A DNA stretch of 64,000 nucleotides, from positions 18,174 through 82,173 of the forward strand of contig QANT01001171.1 of NCBI GenBank assembly GCA_003254885.1, given 5' to 3'. The stretch comes from Purshia tridentata (lineage: Eukaryota; Streptophyta; Magnoliopsida; Rosales; Rosaceae). Below the pieces are notes generated by a model. It saw only the letters and a list, made by a program, of their open reading frames with translations, was not told the origin of the DNA and searched no databases. Position numbers and translations under genes: made by a program. Of the stretch, positions 1-12,751 are shown in pieces. Within the stretch, counting starts at the first letter, position 1. The number at the start of each line of letters is the position of its first letter.

Positions 1-2273
1 ACCCACTGGCCAAAGCCCTCAGCAAAATGCAGGACAGGTGTATACAGAGGTACCCCGGACTGTACGGCTCCGATGACCGAATGCAGGCCTGCATGGCCGA
101 ACTCGGTGTCCCACTCACTAAAGAACTCGGCTTTCACCAGGTCTGTCAACTCAGTTCTCATTTTTTTATTGTTTACTGTCGGTGCTTTCTTTGATTAAAA
201 TTTATGTTTTTTGCTTGTACTTTAGATGTTATTATCTGGGTTTCCTTTCGCATTAAGATTACAGCCTCTAATGTTCTAAAAATTGATAGTGTCGCCGAGA
301 TTTCGGCCAGAGTCCATGCTGGTATCGCAGATTTTTGTCGTTTTTCAATTTAATTCTGGAACTACCAAGTCTACAGTTGATTACGTTTTCTTCTTGCTGA
401 GTTAGTTTTGAGTCAGTCGATTTGAAGTGGTGAAAGCGTACGTTATTATCATCTTCTTCGTTTGGTAATTCCATTTCCCGATATGGTGCTTCCGGTTTCG
501 GGATATCTCGGGCGAATAGTTGACTGGATTAGTTGTTGTCTCGGTCTTATAGACCATAAATATTGGTCTATTAAACAGCACTAAAGCGGGTGATTTGCTC
601 AATGTCGACCATAGTTGAGCGCGCACGTGTCGGGATGGGGCCCACGTGTAGAAAGGGTAAGACCAGGTTGTGTGTTACAGCCCACGTGCATTTATCTTTC
701 GTGGCTGTAACGCGCCTGTACTGAGGACTCTGCAATCTAACATTGAATGGGATACTTCAAGTCTGCAATTTGTAGCCACCCAATTATGTGGGTATGTCGG
801 TAGCTTAATTTTTTTTTTTTTTCTTTACGGGAAATAAAAATTAAAACTTCTAGTGGCCATTTCTTATAGTAGGTATTCTACTATGTTAAAAACATTGATT
901 CACCCTTTGGTCAAAAAAAAAAAAACATTGATTCACCAAGCACAGTTTTGGCATAGGCAATATATCTTTTGCTTCGAATGAATTTAGCTTTGTAAATTTG
1001 GCAAGGCAATAAATTGATGAATGGAGTTATAATTGGACATTTGTTCCAAATGGTAATGCATTTAGCTTATTAGCAACTGGAGACAGCTAAAATGGGACCT
1101 TTTTCCTGAACTCTTCTCCCTCTATTGTTTCTTTCCAAATTGTGAAACATTTATAGCAGGCATTTAGTGGAAGATTGTGTAGGCCTTAGTACACAATTTG
1201 AGGATCATTGTCCAAATTTTCACTTGGTGGGTCTATATGTGTGGTAAATACCACTAAATAGAGCAAGAGCCCCATATGCAGTTTCCACAATGTTGTTCTA
1301 GTTTTAAGGGTTGAGTGTGAACTAGAAGTTGCTTGCAATGTTTTTTATGCTTAAATTATAAGTAGATTTGGTCATCATCACTGAATCTTACTGTGAGTCT
1401 CTTTCTTGTCAATGGTTTTCAGTATGACGTGTATGGGAACCTTTTCGGGCTCCTTGCAGCACACCCAGTGGCACCCTTAGTGACAATGCATCACCTTGAT
1501 GTGGTTGAGCCCATCTTCCCCAATGTGACCCGTGTTCAAGCCCTTCAGCGCCTTTTTGTCCCTGTGAAACTGGACTCAGCCGGAATCATGCAACAGTCCA
1601 TCTGCTACGACAAATCAAAGAGCTGGACCATTTCTGTTTCATGGGGCTTTGCTGTTCAAATTTTTCGAGGAGTCTTTTCACCCCGCGAGATGGAAATGCC
1701 TTCCCGGACATTTTTGAATTGGTACAAAAGAGCGGATTACACAGCATACGCTTTCAACACTCGTCCAGTTAGCCGAAACCCATGCCAGAAACCTTTTGTC
1801 TTTTACCTGTCAAAGGTAAGAGTTAATTCTACAATGAATACAACAATTAGCGAATATGTTCAGCACCGTGTCCCTCACCCCCTGTGCAAGTGGAAGATGG
1901 CTGATCCTGCTGATCTTGATAGAGTCGAGGTTTACAAGAAGCCTGACCCCCTTCTATGGAATAGAGTAAGTAGTTTTCAAGAGCTTCTATTGCTTCCTCT
2001 GTACCAATACTGCCACCATTGAACTTGCCATTAGCACCATTCCCTGCTGCACTACACTTCACCACCTCATGATCTAGTACTATTTGATGGTGGTAGTAAC
2101 TCTTACTATACGTTCGAAACGAAATGATTAATGGGTTTTCTTTTGCTTTGTTTTTGAATGTGTATTTGCAGTCTCCAAGGAGAAATTGTTGCAGGGTCAT
2201 GGACTCAAAGAAGAAGGGAACCATGGTGATAGATGTTGGTTTATGTAAAGAGGGTGAAATCAGTGAAATATAG
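1..2273 (+). CDS. DUF604 / GT31-like glycosyltransferase, 3' part (5' cut by window edge)
   Basis: The exons are 1-140 (reading frame from base 3), 1423-1965 and 2172-2273. Introns are GT-AG and all junctions fall between codons. The joined product is 46 + 181 + 33 residues and represents the C-terminal part of a plant DUF604 protein. Hallmarks are KMQDRCIQRYPGLYGSDDR and GVPLTKELGFHQ in the first exon, YDVYGNLFGLLAAHPVAP and MHHLDVVEPIFP at the start of the second, and the Cys-rich end PRRNCCRV followed by KKKGTMVIDVG. DUF604 proteins are Fringe-related type II Golgi glycosyltransferases of the GT31 class; the substrate is not established for most plant members. The N-terminal membrane anchor and the metal-binding DxD region would lie upstream of this window. 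No frameshift or stop is seen, so the gene is probably functional. Arabidopsis At5g41460 is the relative I recall, and it also lies near BEL1. Confidence 0.93.
141..1422 (+). other. Intron of the DUF604 gene
   Basis: This 1282-base intron runs from the donor CAG|GTCTGT to the acceptor TTTTCAG|TATGAC. It is AT-rich and has poly(T)/poly(A) runs near 810-825 and 913-925. Two copies of AACATTGATTCACC sit at about 890-903 and 925-938. I see no coding potential in it. The small open frames on the minus strand at 268-626 show no family signature. Confidence 0.85.
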
Positions 2274-3146
2274 CATCATCATTTGATCAAATTTAGGATG
2301 GAACCAGCTTTTCTTTCTCCTTTTTTCTTCGTGCTTCTTCTTCGTTTCGCTTTCTCTAATTGATTCTTAGGCTATTTCTTAATTTGTTATATTTTACATT
2401 CCAAATTTTGTGTCTCGATCCGGTCAAACAATCATTAGCAAAGCAAAAGAGAATGTTCATGTACAAAAGTTGTAGGCCATAAATTCCATAGTTTCATAAG
2501 TAGTTAAATTATTCATTTATAAATTCTTCACCTCATCTTGGTGTTCGATATGAAACTCTGAATATGATGATGGTAAAATTCATTCATTCCATCAATGGAA
2601 CTTGCTCTTTTAGCCATGGTTTGTGAATCTTGTGAACCCATTTGGGAGGAGCAAGATTTCCATAAATGGCATATTCTAGCGCAGCACAAAGTTGAGCATT
2701 TCAGTCTTACTTTGTGGACTGTCGGTAAAATTTTATCAAACTCTTAACTTTCTTTGGTTTGATTTGAAATCAAAACCGAAACCCCTTCAAACCAACCAAA
2801 ACCCTTCTAAAGTCGAATCAAAGAGGATTGACTTGTACAAGTTTAATATGTAAAATTTACATGCCTCTTTCACTCCAGCCGACCCAATTTGTCTCTGAAA
2901 TCATAGCTCCCACCTTGAGTAAAACATTAAGAAATGAAGGACACATCAAGAGGTTGGTGGTGGACCTTGAAGGTGACTTATCTATATAGAGAGGAATTGA
3001 AAGGTGGCAGTAGATTGATTCTGTGACAATTTAATAAGCACCACAGTTGTCCCTCTGCTTGTCTCTTCTTGCTTTTTCACAATCGTTATCCCTCACTTTT
3101 GTATCGATTATCATATACATACTCATGTATAAAATAATGTATTAGG

Positions 3147-3398
3147 GTGAGTGAGATCAGGGACGGAGCCAGAAAAATATACCTATGGAGGCAAATTTTC
3201 CTTTACTTTATTTTTCCTTGTTTTTCATTTGTAGATTTTTTTTTTCCATCAAACAAACAGTTACACATAAAAGTGAGTGAGATCAGGGACGGAGCCAGAA
3301 AAATATAGCTATGGAGGCACATTTTCCTTTACTTTATTTTTCCTTGTTTTTCATTTGTAGATTTTTTTTCCATGAAACAAACAATTACACATAAAATC
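3147..3398. repeat. Tandem duplication of the hAT left end plus its target site
   Basis: Two adjacent copies of a 126-base unit start at 3147 and 3273. Each begins GTGAGTGAGATCAGGGACGG and runs to a CACATAAAA segment. They differ by a few substitutions and by the length of the internal poly(T). Because each copy includes the flanking target sequence as well as the terminal inverted repeat, the duplication most simply happened after the element had inserted. Confidence 0.88.
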
Positions 3399-3882
3399 AA
3401 AAAATATTAACCACAGACAAATCTTTCATTCTTCTCAATATCTATTTAAATTGGCAACACCTAAATTTTCATAAAAACTATCAAATTTACAAATAAAAAA
3501 GTTTAATACTAATAGTAATATTTTAACTTTAAAAATGTAAAAAAACCCATATCAATTGAATTTCAAAGAAATTTTATATGAAAAAAGAAAATAACTCAAC
3601 AAATGCAAGAATAATAAAATAGCGATTAACATCCACAAAATTAAAAAAAATAAAGCTATACATTGCTAAAAAAGAACACATAAGAATACTATGTGTAGAA
3701 ATGAGACACAAGATACTTCTAGAATTGAGAAATACATAAAATTGAGACTGAGAACTGATAAAATATTTTAATTATTTGAGGGAATTTATATAAAATGCCA
3801 TAAATTAATACTTAATATTCTAATTAAAAAAATATGAGAAGGGACACGTGTCCCCCTTAGTCCCTCCTTGGCTCCGTCCATG
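3158..3882. mobile_element. Non-autonomous hAT-type element with perfect 8-bp target duplication
   Basis: The left end CAGGGACGGAGCCAGAA and the right end TTGGCTCCGTCCATG are inverted repeats (13 of the first 14 bases match). The element is flanked on both sides by AGTGAGAT (3150-3157 and 3883-3890). An 8-bp target-site duplication together with CAG...CTG-like ends is characteristic of hAT transposons. The 725-base interior is AT-rich, has no transposase coding frame and is therefore mobilised only in trans, if at all. Its first about 115 bases, together with the adjoining target sequence, are duplicated in tandem (see the repeat at 3147-3398). Confidence 0.88.
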
Positions 3883-6514
3883 AGTGAGATTGACTTGTAT
3901 ATGACCCTGGTGTGTCGTGTCACTCCCAAAATAATAATTCTATGTTGCTAAAACCCTGTCATTAATTGCTAACACACTTTTTTATAATGCTTTGTGTAAG
4001 TTCCAAATGGGGCCTTTTGAATACTTGCTTAGCTTGATTATTGTATTGGGGTTAATAGTATTGTATTAGGGTTTTTTTTAATTAGCATGGTTTAGAGGGA
4101 GTATCATTGTATCAGAATACAGTGTTTCAGTGTCTCTTTGATTATTATATTTAGATTGCAGTTTACTCCTGTCTTTGCCGAGAGGGAGGGACCCATAAAA
4201 TTTTTGTTAGGTTGCCCGAATCAGATTAATTGTTAATGATTCATATATGGAGGGGACACAATATTATATTTGTAGAGTCAATGATACACATTTAGAAGAG
4301 AATCTGAGATTTAAGATTCGTCATATGCATATTTTTCACGTCCATTTAGACATAACGAACATATTAAGTAATCTATGGTACATATTTTACATTACAACAA
4401 TGCTACATTTATCACATTTTTATACTATAATTTTATACCATCTTATGTGGCAATCTACATGGCATTCATATATTAAACACTAAAAAAATAAAAATAAAAA
4501 CCCTAAAAATAAAGAAATACTCTGCCAGTATAATAATGACACGTAAAATAGTACAACAAACATGGTATAAAAATATAAAAAAAATAGCATTATTGTTTAC
4601 ATTATTTATAATAAGTATATTTGTAACCAAAATTCTAGTACTATCTAAATCTTAAAATATTAATTATTAAGAAATAAAATAATAACTTATATCAAATTAA
4701 TAATCCTTTAAATAAAATAAAAATAAAAACTAACAACCATCCTATCAAGAAAGTTGACAATTCAGATGTGTTGATTTGCAATGTCCCAGTTGGATCATTT
4801 TAAACTCTAAAATTGCCTCTACATATTTTTCTTTTAAATCTCTCTAATTTGACTTATTGTTAGAAGTTAGAAAAACAGATAACGGTGCATATATGTTTGG
4901 ATTTTTTAAGAGTCAAACGTTAACCTCAACACATTATTTTGAGGAATGTAAAGCTGCAATCGCCTGCCACACACCACACTCTAAAGTTTACAACCGTCGA
5001 ACTGGGCTTTTTTATTTTTTATTTTTTTTTAATACGGAAGTCGTATTTTTCATAGAAAATCTCAAATACCAATCTCAGTGAAACTGTGAAAGGAAGAGGC
5101 AGATAAATAATGCAGGAGAGTAGAAACATAAAATAAGCATAGAAGAATATTTTTTGTTATGATATATGGTGTCCCTTTAAACCCTTGATCTGACAAAAAT
5201 TAATAAACAAATAAACAAAAAGAGAGACGACATGAAAACTCCAAATTATTTCTATCAAAGTGTCGGTGCATAGAAAACAAGATGAACTAACTATATTACT
5301 TTTTGTCTTTTGATTGAAAGATATTTTATGGAAAGAAAAACTTAAAAAGTCACAATCATATATATTAAAGCTCTTGTCGAAGCCATACAGGAGCTTCTTC
5401 CACTCAATTTAGTAAAATCTTCATAATATAAAGCAAATAAGGCGAGAGAATGAGCTCTATATTACAATTCTAAACTTATAACTATAGTCATGTGCTAAAT
5501 CCTCCGCTTTCTGAATTCGACAGACGATATTTTGAGCAAAATTTAAAGAAAGGCTTATTACATTTTTCTTTCTACCTTCTCATTTTATTTTATTTTTCAT
5601 TTCGCAATGTAGTTTATGATAGAATTGTTCATTTTTTAAAAATGGCTCTTATGAGGGATGTAAGAGACTGTTAAGAGCCCTTCGATTAATCCAATGACAC
5701 ATATTTGTATTAACTTAATACCTTACTTATACCCATTTTAAAATACTAACCTTCAAAAGAATTTAATAAACTTCACACAAACCCATATATTCCTCGTCTC
5801 ATTTTTAACTCTATCTGCCGACAATTCATTCTATATTCTTTTAGAGTGTAAAATAAGATTTGTGAAGGCTACATGTTAGGTTTTAACTCTTTATAAAATT
5901 TCAAAGTTAAAAATCTAACACAAAGTTGACAAACCAAGTATCTTCCGATTAATTTAAAGGCACTTCTAAAATAGTCACACACAACCCTTCATAATTTATC
6001 CATCATAATAACCGAGCTCTCATATCATAAATCACCTTTTACATATCATTGTTGAAAAAAATCAACAAAAATGAAAATTGTTTAGCCATCTAATTGCAAA
6101 TAAATAGGGATATGATTATTATTCATACTTTCTATTTATTCATAATAGTTGATCACAATTTTTTATTTGGTTTATTCTTTATTGGCATGTAGAGGTGTGC
6201 AAAAACTGACTGGACCGCCTAAACCAGAAAGACCAAATCCCAAAAAACCTGTTTGGTATGGTTTGGTAAAGTCAAGAATTCAAACCGTCCATTATATTTG
6301 TGGCATATTGTGATTGGACTTTCAAAGGTGTTCGTTTGCTTGATATATATTGTCATATTGATATTATTACATGTTTTATTATTTTATTACAATGCAGAAT
6401 TAATAAATAAGAAGAAGAAGTAAAAATAAGAAGGCAACTCGCATTTCTTAAATTTAAATGCTGCAATATATTTCTTTTATTTTGTGGCTTACTAATAAGT
6501 AATAACTTAATAAG

Positions 6515-6725
6515 CAATCCGGAGGCTTCCATGAGGGCCGGTGACCTCCTGGAGGGCGATATGAGTTTGAACTCGAGTGTGGGAGTGGGTGAGAGTGAGA
6601 CTTTACTCTTTAAGTGGGCCCTTCATGGGCCGTCCACCACCTAACAATTACAGCAGATAGCTGTCGGGGAAAGGTTTTTCACCTTCACGTGGTGCATTGT
6701 CGTGGGCCCCCAGTACCCTGATTCA
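6515..6725. repeat. Possible SINE-like or other short dispersed repeat
   Basis: This is a GC-richer island of about 200 bases in very AT-rich surroundings. It contains GAGTTTGAACTCGAGTG (about 6568-6584), which resembles a polymerase III box B. About 45 bases upstream is a weak box-A-like stretch near AAGCAATCCGG. I see no clear tail or target duplication, so the class is uncertain. It could equally be a fragment of a larger element. Confidence 0.25.
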
Positions 6726-7358
6726 TGGCCCATATACATCAATTATCAATTTATCCTCACTTTTGTTTATGATTAAATTTATTACTCTTCTAGGTAAAAA
6801 ATAAAAAAATAAAAAAATTCTTTTGGTTGCAGTAATATAAGAGACCGATTATTATTCTGATTTATGTTCGTTAAAATGATATACTAATTTTTTATTTACG
6901 GCAAATAAATAAGATTCGAAATAAATCTAATTATTAAGAAAATTAAATACTGCCACTATAGTAGATATATAATAAATATAATAATAATTAGTACCTAAGT
7001 TTTAGTACTATTCATTTACCATTGAGGTTATTTAAACAATTTTACAATTCAGTATTTAGCACGTGACCAAAAACGAAAAGAAAAAGGAATAAATAAATTA
7101 AAGACCAATGGTCTTGGGCCTAACCTATGAATTAGGGATGGTAGCTTCTGTTTTTTGGACCCTATCTACTTTTTAGTACTTATTGATTGCGGGTCCCGGT
7201 GGACATGGACCCCATACCAGAGAAATTTGATCTGTCTTCTTTTTTTATTCTTTTCTTTCTCATAAAAAAAATTTGTCTTTCTCCCTTTGTTTTGCAGATG
7301 ATATCTGTTGTTTGTCGGTGGAAATTCTAAATTTTGCTGAATCCTGACCTCTCATATG

Positions 7359-7383
7359 CTCTCTCTCTCTCTCTCTCTCTCTC
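7359..7383. repeat. (CT)n microsatellite
   Basis: A pure CT dinucleotide run of about 25 bases in AT-rich intergenic DNA. Confidence 0.95.
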
Positions 7384-10300
7384 ATGCCAGCTATCATATT
7401 ATGATTCAACTGATAATAAACTATTATGATTTTCATAGTTACATTGAAAAAATCTGTACTTTTTTTACTTTATTTTTAAAACTAACATATTATTCCATTA
7501 TTTCTTATCCTTTATAAGTTATAACAAAAAATGTTCTTGAGAGTTCAGATCTTTTATAGTATTTGTGTTTTGTTTGTTACTCGTTAACTTAACAAGTGAC
7601 AAACAAACTCAAACTAATTAGAGTAATGAACTAGACATCCACGACATGGTTCATTTGACCTATAAATAATATAATAAATTATTTCAAAATCTAGTTCTGG
7701 AAAGATTATAAAGTGGAAATTACACTTTAAAACAAAATTAAGTCAAATGACTTACATTCTATTTTTCGTGCACGCAACTGACAATATTAAGAAAGTTGCT
7801 GAGCGCTCGCCATTTTTGTCGAGAGCTTGACAGATGCAGATGCAAGATACATCTGCATTTATAGCCTTTTAAAGTATTTGAAGTTAATTTTAAAATAGGG
7901 TATGCATTTTTTAGAATATTTTGAGTTTTGCATATAAAATTTATAAGATGTATCTGCGTGTGCCAAGCCTTGGTAAAAGTTTTGTCCTACAAGTTAAATA
8001 TTAGGCCGAATAGATTGTGGCTTAAGTTTCTTTATCATTTTGGGCTTTTAGGTAAAGTACCCATAATAATGTTGATCGCATTTGATATTAAAAATCTACT
8101 TAATGCTAAGTGGGTGCACATAGAATTGTCAAAATGGAATAGCTGTGGACTTCTGTTTAGCGATTGTTTCTGGGAACACAATACAACCCAGCCCAATATC
8201 TTCTATAAGTGACTGGGGGAATATGGGCTATTCTTTGACTTGTACCAAGATTGGTCCTAGCTTTTAAGTTTAATGAGTAATGGTTTTTTTTTTTTGTGGA
8301 TTTGAACTAAGAACAAATGTGGGCTGAGATTTGGGTCAGTGGGCCGGCCTTTTTCCATGGATGCTTTTCTTATGGAGTTGCATACCCTGAACAAACCCTT
8401 GTTTTGCCTTTTTGGTCAATAATCTTGCTTTCCTTGGTATCTTGGGGGAAGAAGGAAGAAGAGAAGGAAATTAACCTTGCTAGTCAAAGAAAACATATTG
8501 CACGAGTTTTAGTTTGATTTGGTTAATTTTCAACCCCAATCTATAAACATGTATGTGTGGCATGTATATATTTGCAAGGCGGGTCGTGAGATTTTAGGAT
8601 CTAAAGCGAACCATAAAAATAGGACCATCGACATTTCTTGTGTATGATAAATTAATTTATTTTGGGTAAGTACCCACAAAAATCATAATAATATATAAGG
8701 GGTTTGTAAGAATTGGGGGCTTGTGGTTCGCTGATTTTGAAGGTTGGGAATGCACATGAAATTTCACTTCAATATTTGGTAAGCACAACCATGGAAGAGA
8801 GACTGGCGAATGCATTACTTGTTTTCAAGGGTATGAGATACCATGAAGAAGGAATTGGAAACCTTGGGCTCCCTTGGATTTGCTATTTTCATCAACTGAG
8901 GAATATATATTTATTGTCGGTTGTCAACTTGTCATCACCAAATTACGTACCCCAACTATAAATTAAAAATATTATTTTAAATATATATAATAAATAAGGG
9001 TATTATTAAAAATAAGTTATGACTTCTTAATTACTCATTCTCATCCTCCTAGAATGAGATTTCATATGATATTCTCAAAGAATCGATTTCGCAAACCAAG
9101 TGGAGCCTCGGAACCAACCTTGTATACATGCACCATTTTGACAGCAAATCATATATATACATATATAGCAGCCATTGTAAGTTGTAACGGAAAACAATTT
9201 CTATGATATTTCTGTAAAGAGAAAGAAACCCTTTTTGCGCTCTATTAATTGCCATGAGCCATCATTATATATAACAACAAAATTGCATAGTGTGCAATTT
9301 AATTGGGTCCCTGTCCATCACCTCAAATTAACGAGAATAAGGTAGTCAATTACAAATTTATCACATGAAATGCCTGATATATATGTTTGTTGCATGTCAA
9401 TAATTCAATCATGCATGTGTTTACATATTTTCAGATGTAATGTATTTTTGTCAATCAACAAGGCATATATATGCATGCATTTCAATATTTATATATATCC
9501 ATATTTCACATGCAGTACGTAGATCGAGAAGAGTTCGTATATTAATTCATATTCATCAGTTTGCTTGGGGGAGGTTTCATCCTGGACTTGAATTAATGAT
9601 CGAACAAGAATTATGAGCGAAAACCCTAATGCCCTTCACACTACCCAAAAAGGAAGCTCTTAAAGGAACCTTTTCATTTGCAAAAGCAGAAGCATAAACC
9701 AACCCCAAAGTTGACAAATCATCAAAAAAGTGAGCCATTCATAATGGCATGAATATATCATCTTCACGAGGATGATATTAGGGACCACAACTACAACCAA
9801 AAAAAATGGTCACGATATTTTGTAATCTCTTTAGGGACTTGTCTTAATTCCCCAAACCAGAAGGAGACCCAAATCACCAAATTCTGCTGCTGAACTTAAT
9901 TGTCCTTATGGACCAACCACACAAAAAAAAAAGTACGTATATTCATGATATAAACAAGAGCCACAAATGGTTCCATCATCACTAAGCTTAGGCAACTACA
10001 AATGGAGAAATGCTTAGAGGGAACTCTGGCTAAAACTACTTAATTAGGTTATAAAATTAAGTTTTTGGAAAATAAAATTCTACCCATTAGAGGAAACAAA
10101 TTAAAATGGTATAATCTTGCACCAATTAATCATGACTTGCAATTCGAAATCAGCCTAACAATAATAAACATGTTCGTACAATTATAAAGGCATGCATGCA
10201 AAAACCTACTAGCATATATATAGCAACCATGAAGGTCGATCAAGATGATCATATTAATTAACTGTTGTTGGTGTAACCCCAGTATAGCCCTTATGTGTGT

Positions 10301-10436
10301 ATGAAGTATTAAGCTATATATATTCATCATCTATTGTACCTACCACTATTAATTTAATCTATTATCATCACCAATTTCACCATCCTTGGTCGATCTTTTG
10401 AGCTAGCAATAATATTTGTGCATATATGCATGACGT

Positions 10437-11525
10437 CTATCCTGCCAAGTCATGGAGCAACTGTGCCCCCATCAAATTTCTGTACGGCAAATTGTTCTGA
10501 CCTTGATCCCCATCCAACAGCGAGTACTGAACCGGTTGACACTCCTCAATGTGATCCCTAGGGTAAAATAGAGAGCTCTGTGATGCGTGAGGCGAAAACG
10601 CCAAGCTCACCCCATTCCCACCATGCTGCTGCAACCCTAATGTCAACGACACGCCGCCTCCGCCAAAACCCTGATTCTGGTTGTTTTGATTGTTACCATA
10701 CGAAACCGAACCCGCCCCAGAGTGTTGTTGTTGATGATTATACGACGAGAAATCTAGCTCCATTGCCCCGAACGTCTCCGCGACGCGGCCAAAACTGTGC
10801 TGTGGGTGCTGCATGTGGTGGTTTTGGAGGGTACTTTTGGAAGAACTTCTCATGGAGTGATGATCATGGTTTTTGTCCGGGTTTGTGATGATGGACGAGA
10901 GGCACTCCGAGTCGATACGGACGAGTTGGTCAGCTGTCGGCTTCTGATCTTCGTGCCGCCGGACACTCTCCCCGCCACCAAGATCCGTGGAAATCCCATC
11001 TGAGGAGGTCATGTTGTTGTTGTTGTTGTTTTCATGCTCCTTTGTTTCTTCCAAGTACATTTCTTCAACCATGGGCTTCCACAGCCGCACCCTTGCATTA
11101 ATGAACCAATTGGATACCTATTGAAACATACCATATATGTAACAACAAAAAGGCATCAAATATATATATAATATGGTTTTGATGACATAGATTAATTAAT
11201 GTGCATTATTACATATTATAATACTCGATCATATGATATTAATAATTTTATATTCAACTAATTAATCTATATATGGATCCTAAGAAGATATGCCCCTTAA
11301 TAACATAAATTAAGTGGGGGGAAAGTTTGTAAAATAATATTATAGAGAGAGAGAGAGAGAGAGGGATGTGGACGTGCCTGGCTTCTTGAGAGACCCGTTT
11401 GGCGGGCTAAGATATGTTTATCAACATCGCTTGGGTACCTGCAAAAGTTTCGCAAAAACATTCTCTTACTTTTTTTTTTTTTCTTGTGCTTCCAAGATAA
11501 ACAAATAGTATTGTTACTTCTAGCT

Positions 11526-11573
<48 letters not shown>

Positions 11574-12703
11574 CCAAGAACGAGAATGAGAAGACCCACC
11601 AAGGAATATATAACATAGAGAGCTTCAGAGTTGGGGCCAAGGAAAATATCACCAGAAAATATATATATATATATATATATAATTAAGAAAATACTAAATG
11701 ATTGATAAAAATAATATGACAAAAATTGCAAACGAAAAAAAAAGGAATCTGAATGGTGGTGGATAGAAACAACAAAACTTGTTTTTGCAAGAAAAATGAT
11801 TGAGACCATATACACAAGATTTTTCAATAAACAACATGATATCATCATATATATCAACAACTACAGTGCGTTGTTGTATGCATGTTTTCTCTTTTACATT
11901 TGGAGCTAACATAACATTGATTCTCTTGAAAAATCTAATTTGTAGTTTACTCATATAAGGGCCCCTCATCATCATCAAAACACAGTCCAAGCCAGAAAAC
12001 AAAAACGCAAATAAACTGAAAGACGTGAAGGAGTTGATGATGAGACTTACGGGTGAAGAAAGTGTTCGAAGAGCCAAGCTCGGAGAACAGACACAGATCT
12101 CTCGGGAAGCCCCCGTTGGGGTCTCCATGGATGACTCTCCATCATGCCCATTTGCTGAAAGGCCCTCTGCTGTCTCAGTGTTTGATCAAGAATCCTCAGC
12201 CTCGGGGTCTCGCCTCTGCTCGCTCCCGGCGCCACCGGGTCCTTCTCCCCCATTGCCTTCCGGGTGGCCTCGATCTGGGCCACGATCCCGTCCTTCAGGC
12301 ACCGGAAGTGCCTCGACATGGCCTTTGCCGCCAGTGCCGAGTACACCATGGCGGCTCCACTGCCCGCCACGGCTTCAAAGGACGAGACTACCGCCTTCAT
12401 TTGGTCGCAGTAGTGCTTGTACCTCCTCTCCACCTAATCAAACAACAAATTCACACATATGATCATATCGATTAATAATCAGAAAATATATGAAATGGAG
12501 GTTTCTGAAAGTGGGGATTAATTGAAAGGACCCCAACAACTCGCTTATTAGTTCAAGAATCAACCACCCAATAAAAGTTAATTTCCACTTTTCCATTCTA
12601 ATACTCCGAGGAATTGAAAGTTTGGTGCAAATAGAACGCAAAAAGGAAGGGATCTTTTATGGCGAGTCAGATACACATAGAAATAATTAATTAACTTAAA
12701 AAC

Positions 12704-12751
<48 letters not shown>

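Larger units (their letters stand above)
2274..10436. other. Intergenic region between DUF604 and BEL1 genes
   Basis: About 8.2 kb of AT-rich sequence lies between the two convergent genes. It holds one well-defined hAT element (3158-3882), a GC-richer SINE-like island (about 6515-6725), a CT microsatellite (7359-7383) and a fragment at about 6190-6290. That fragment begins AGAGGTGTGCAAAAAC and resembles the end of a hAT-type repeat, but no partner end was found. Open frames at 4247, 4857, 5492, 7928, 8317 and 8713 (+) and 9049 and 10130 (-) are 60-94 codons long, AT-rich and without recognisable domains. I do not call genes from them. Confidence 0.7.

Noticed and set aside
6190-6290. Possible hAT MITE starting AGAGGTGTGCAAAAAC
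   Set aside because: No matching right end or target duplication could be found, so only a fragment is possible.
10580-11003. Open frames of 68-102 codons on the plus strand
   Set aside because: They lie antisense to the last BEL1 exon, which has clear homology, and show no family signature of their own.
12025-12475. Plus-strand frames of 140-145 codons
   Set aside because: They are shadows of BEL1 exon 2, which encodes the BELL domain and homeodomain on the minus strand.
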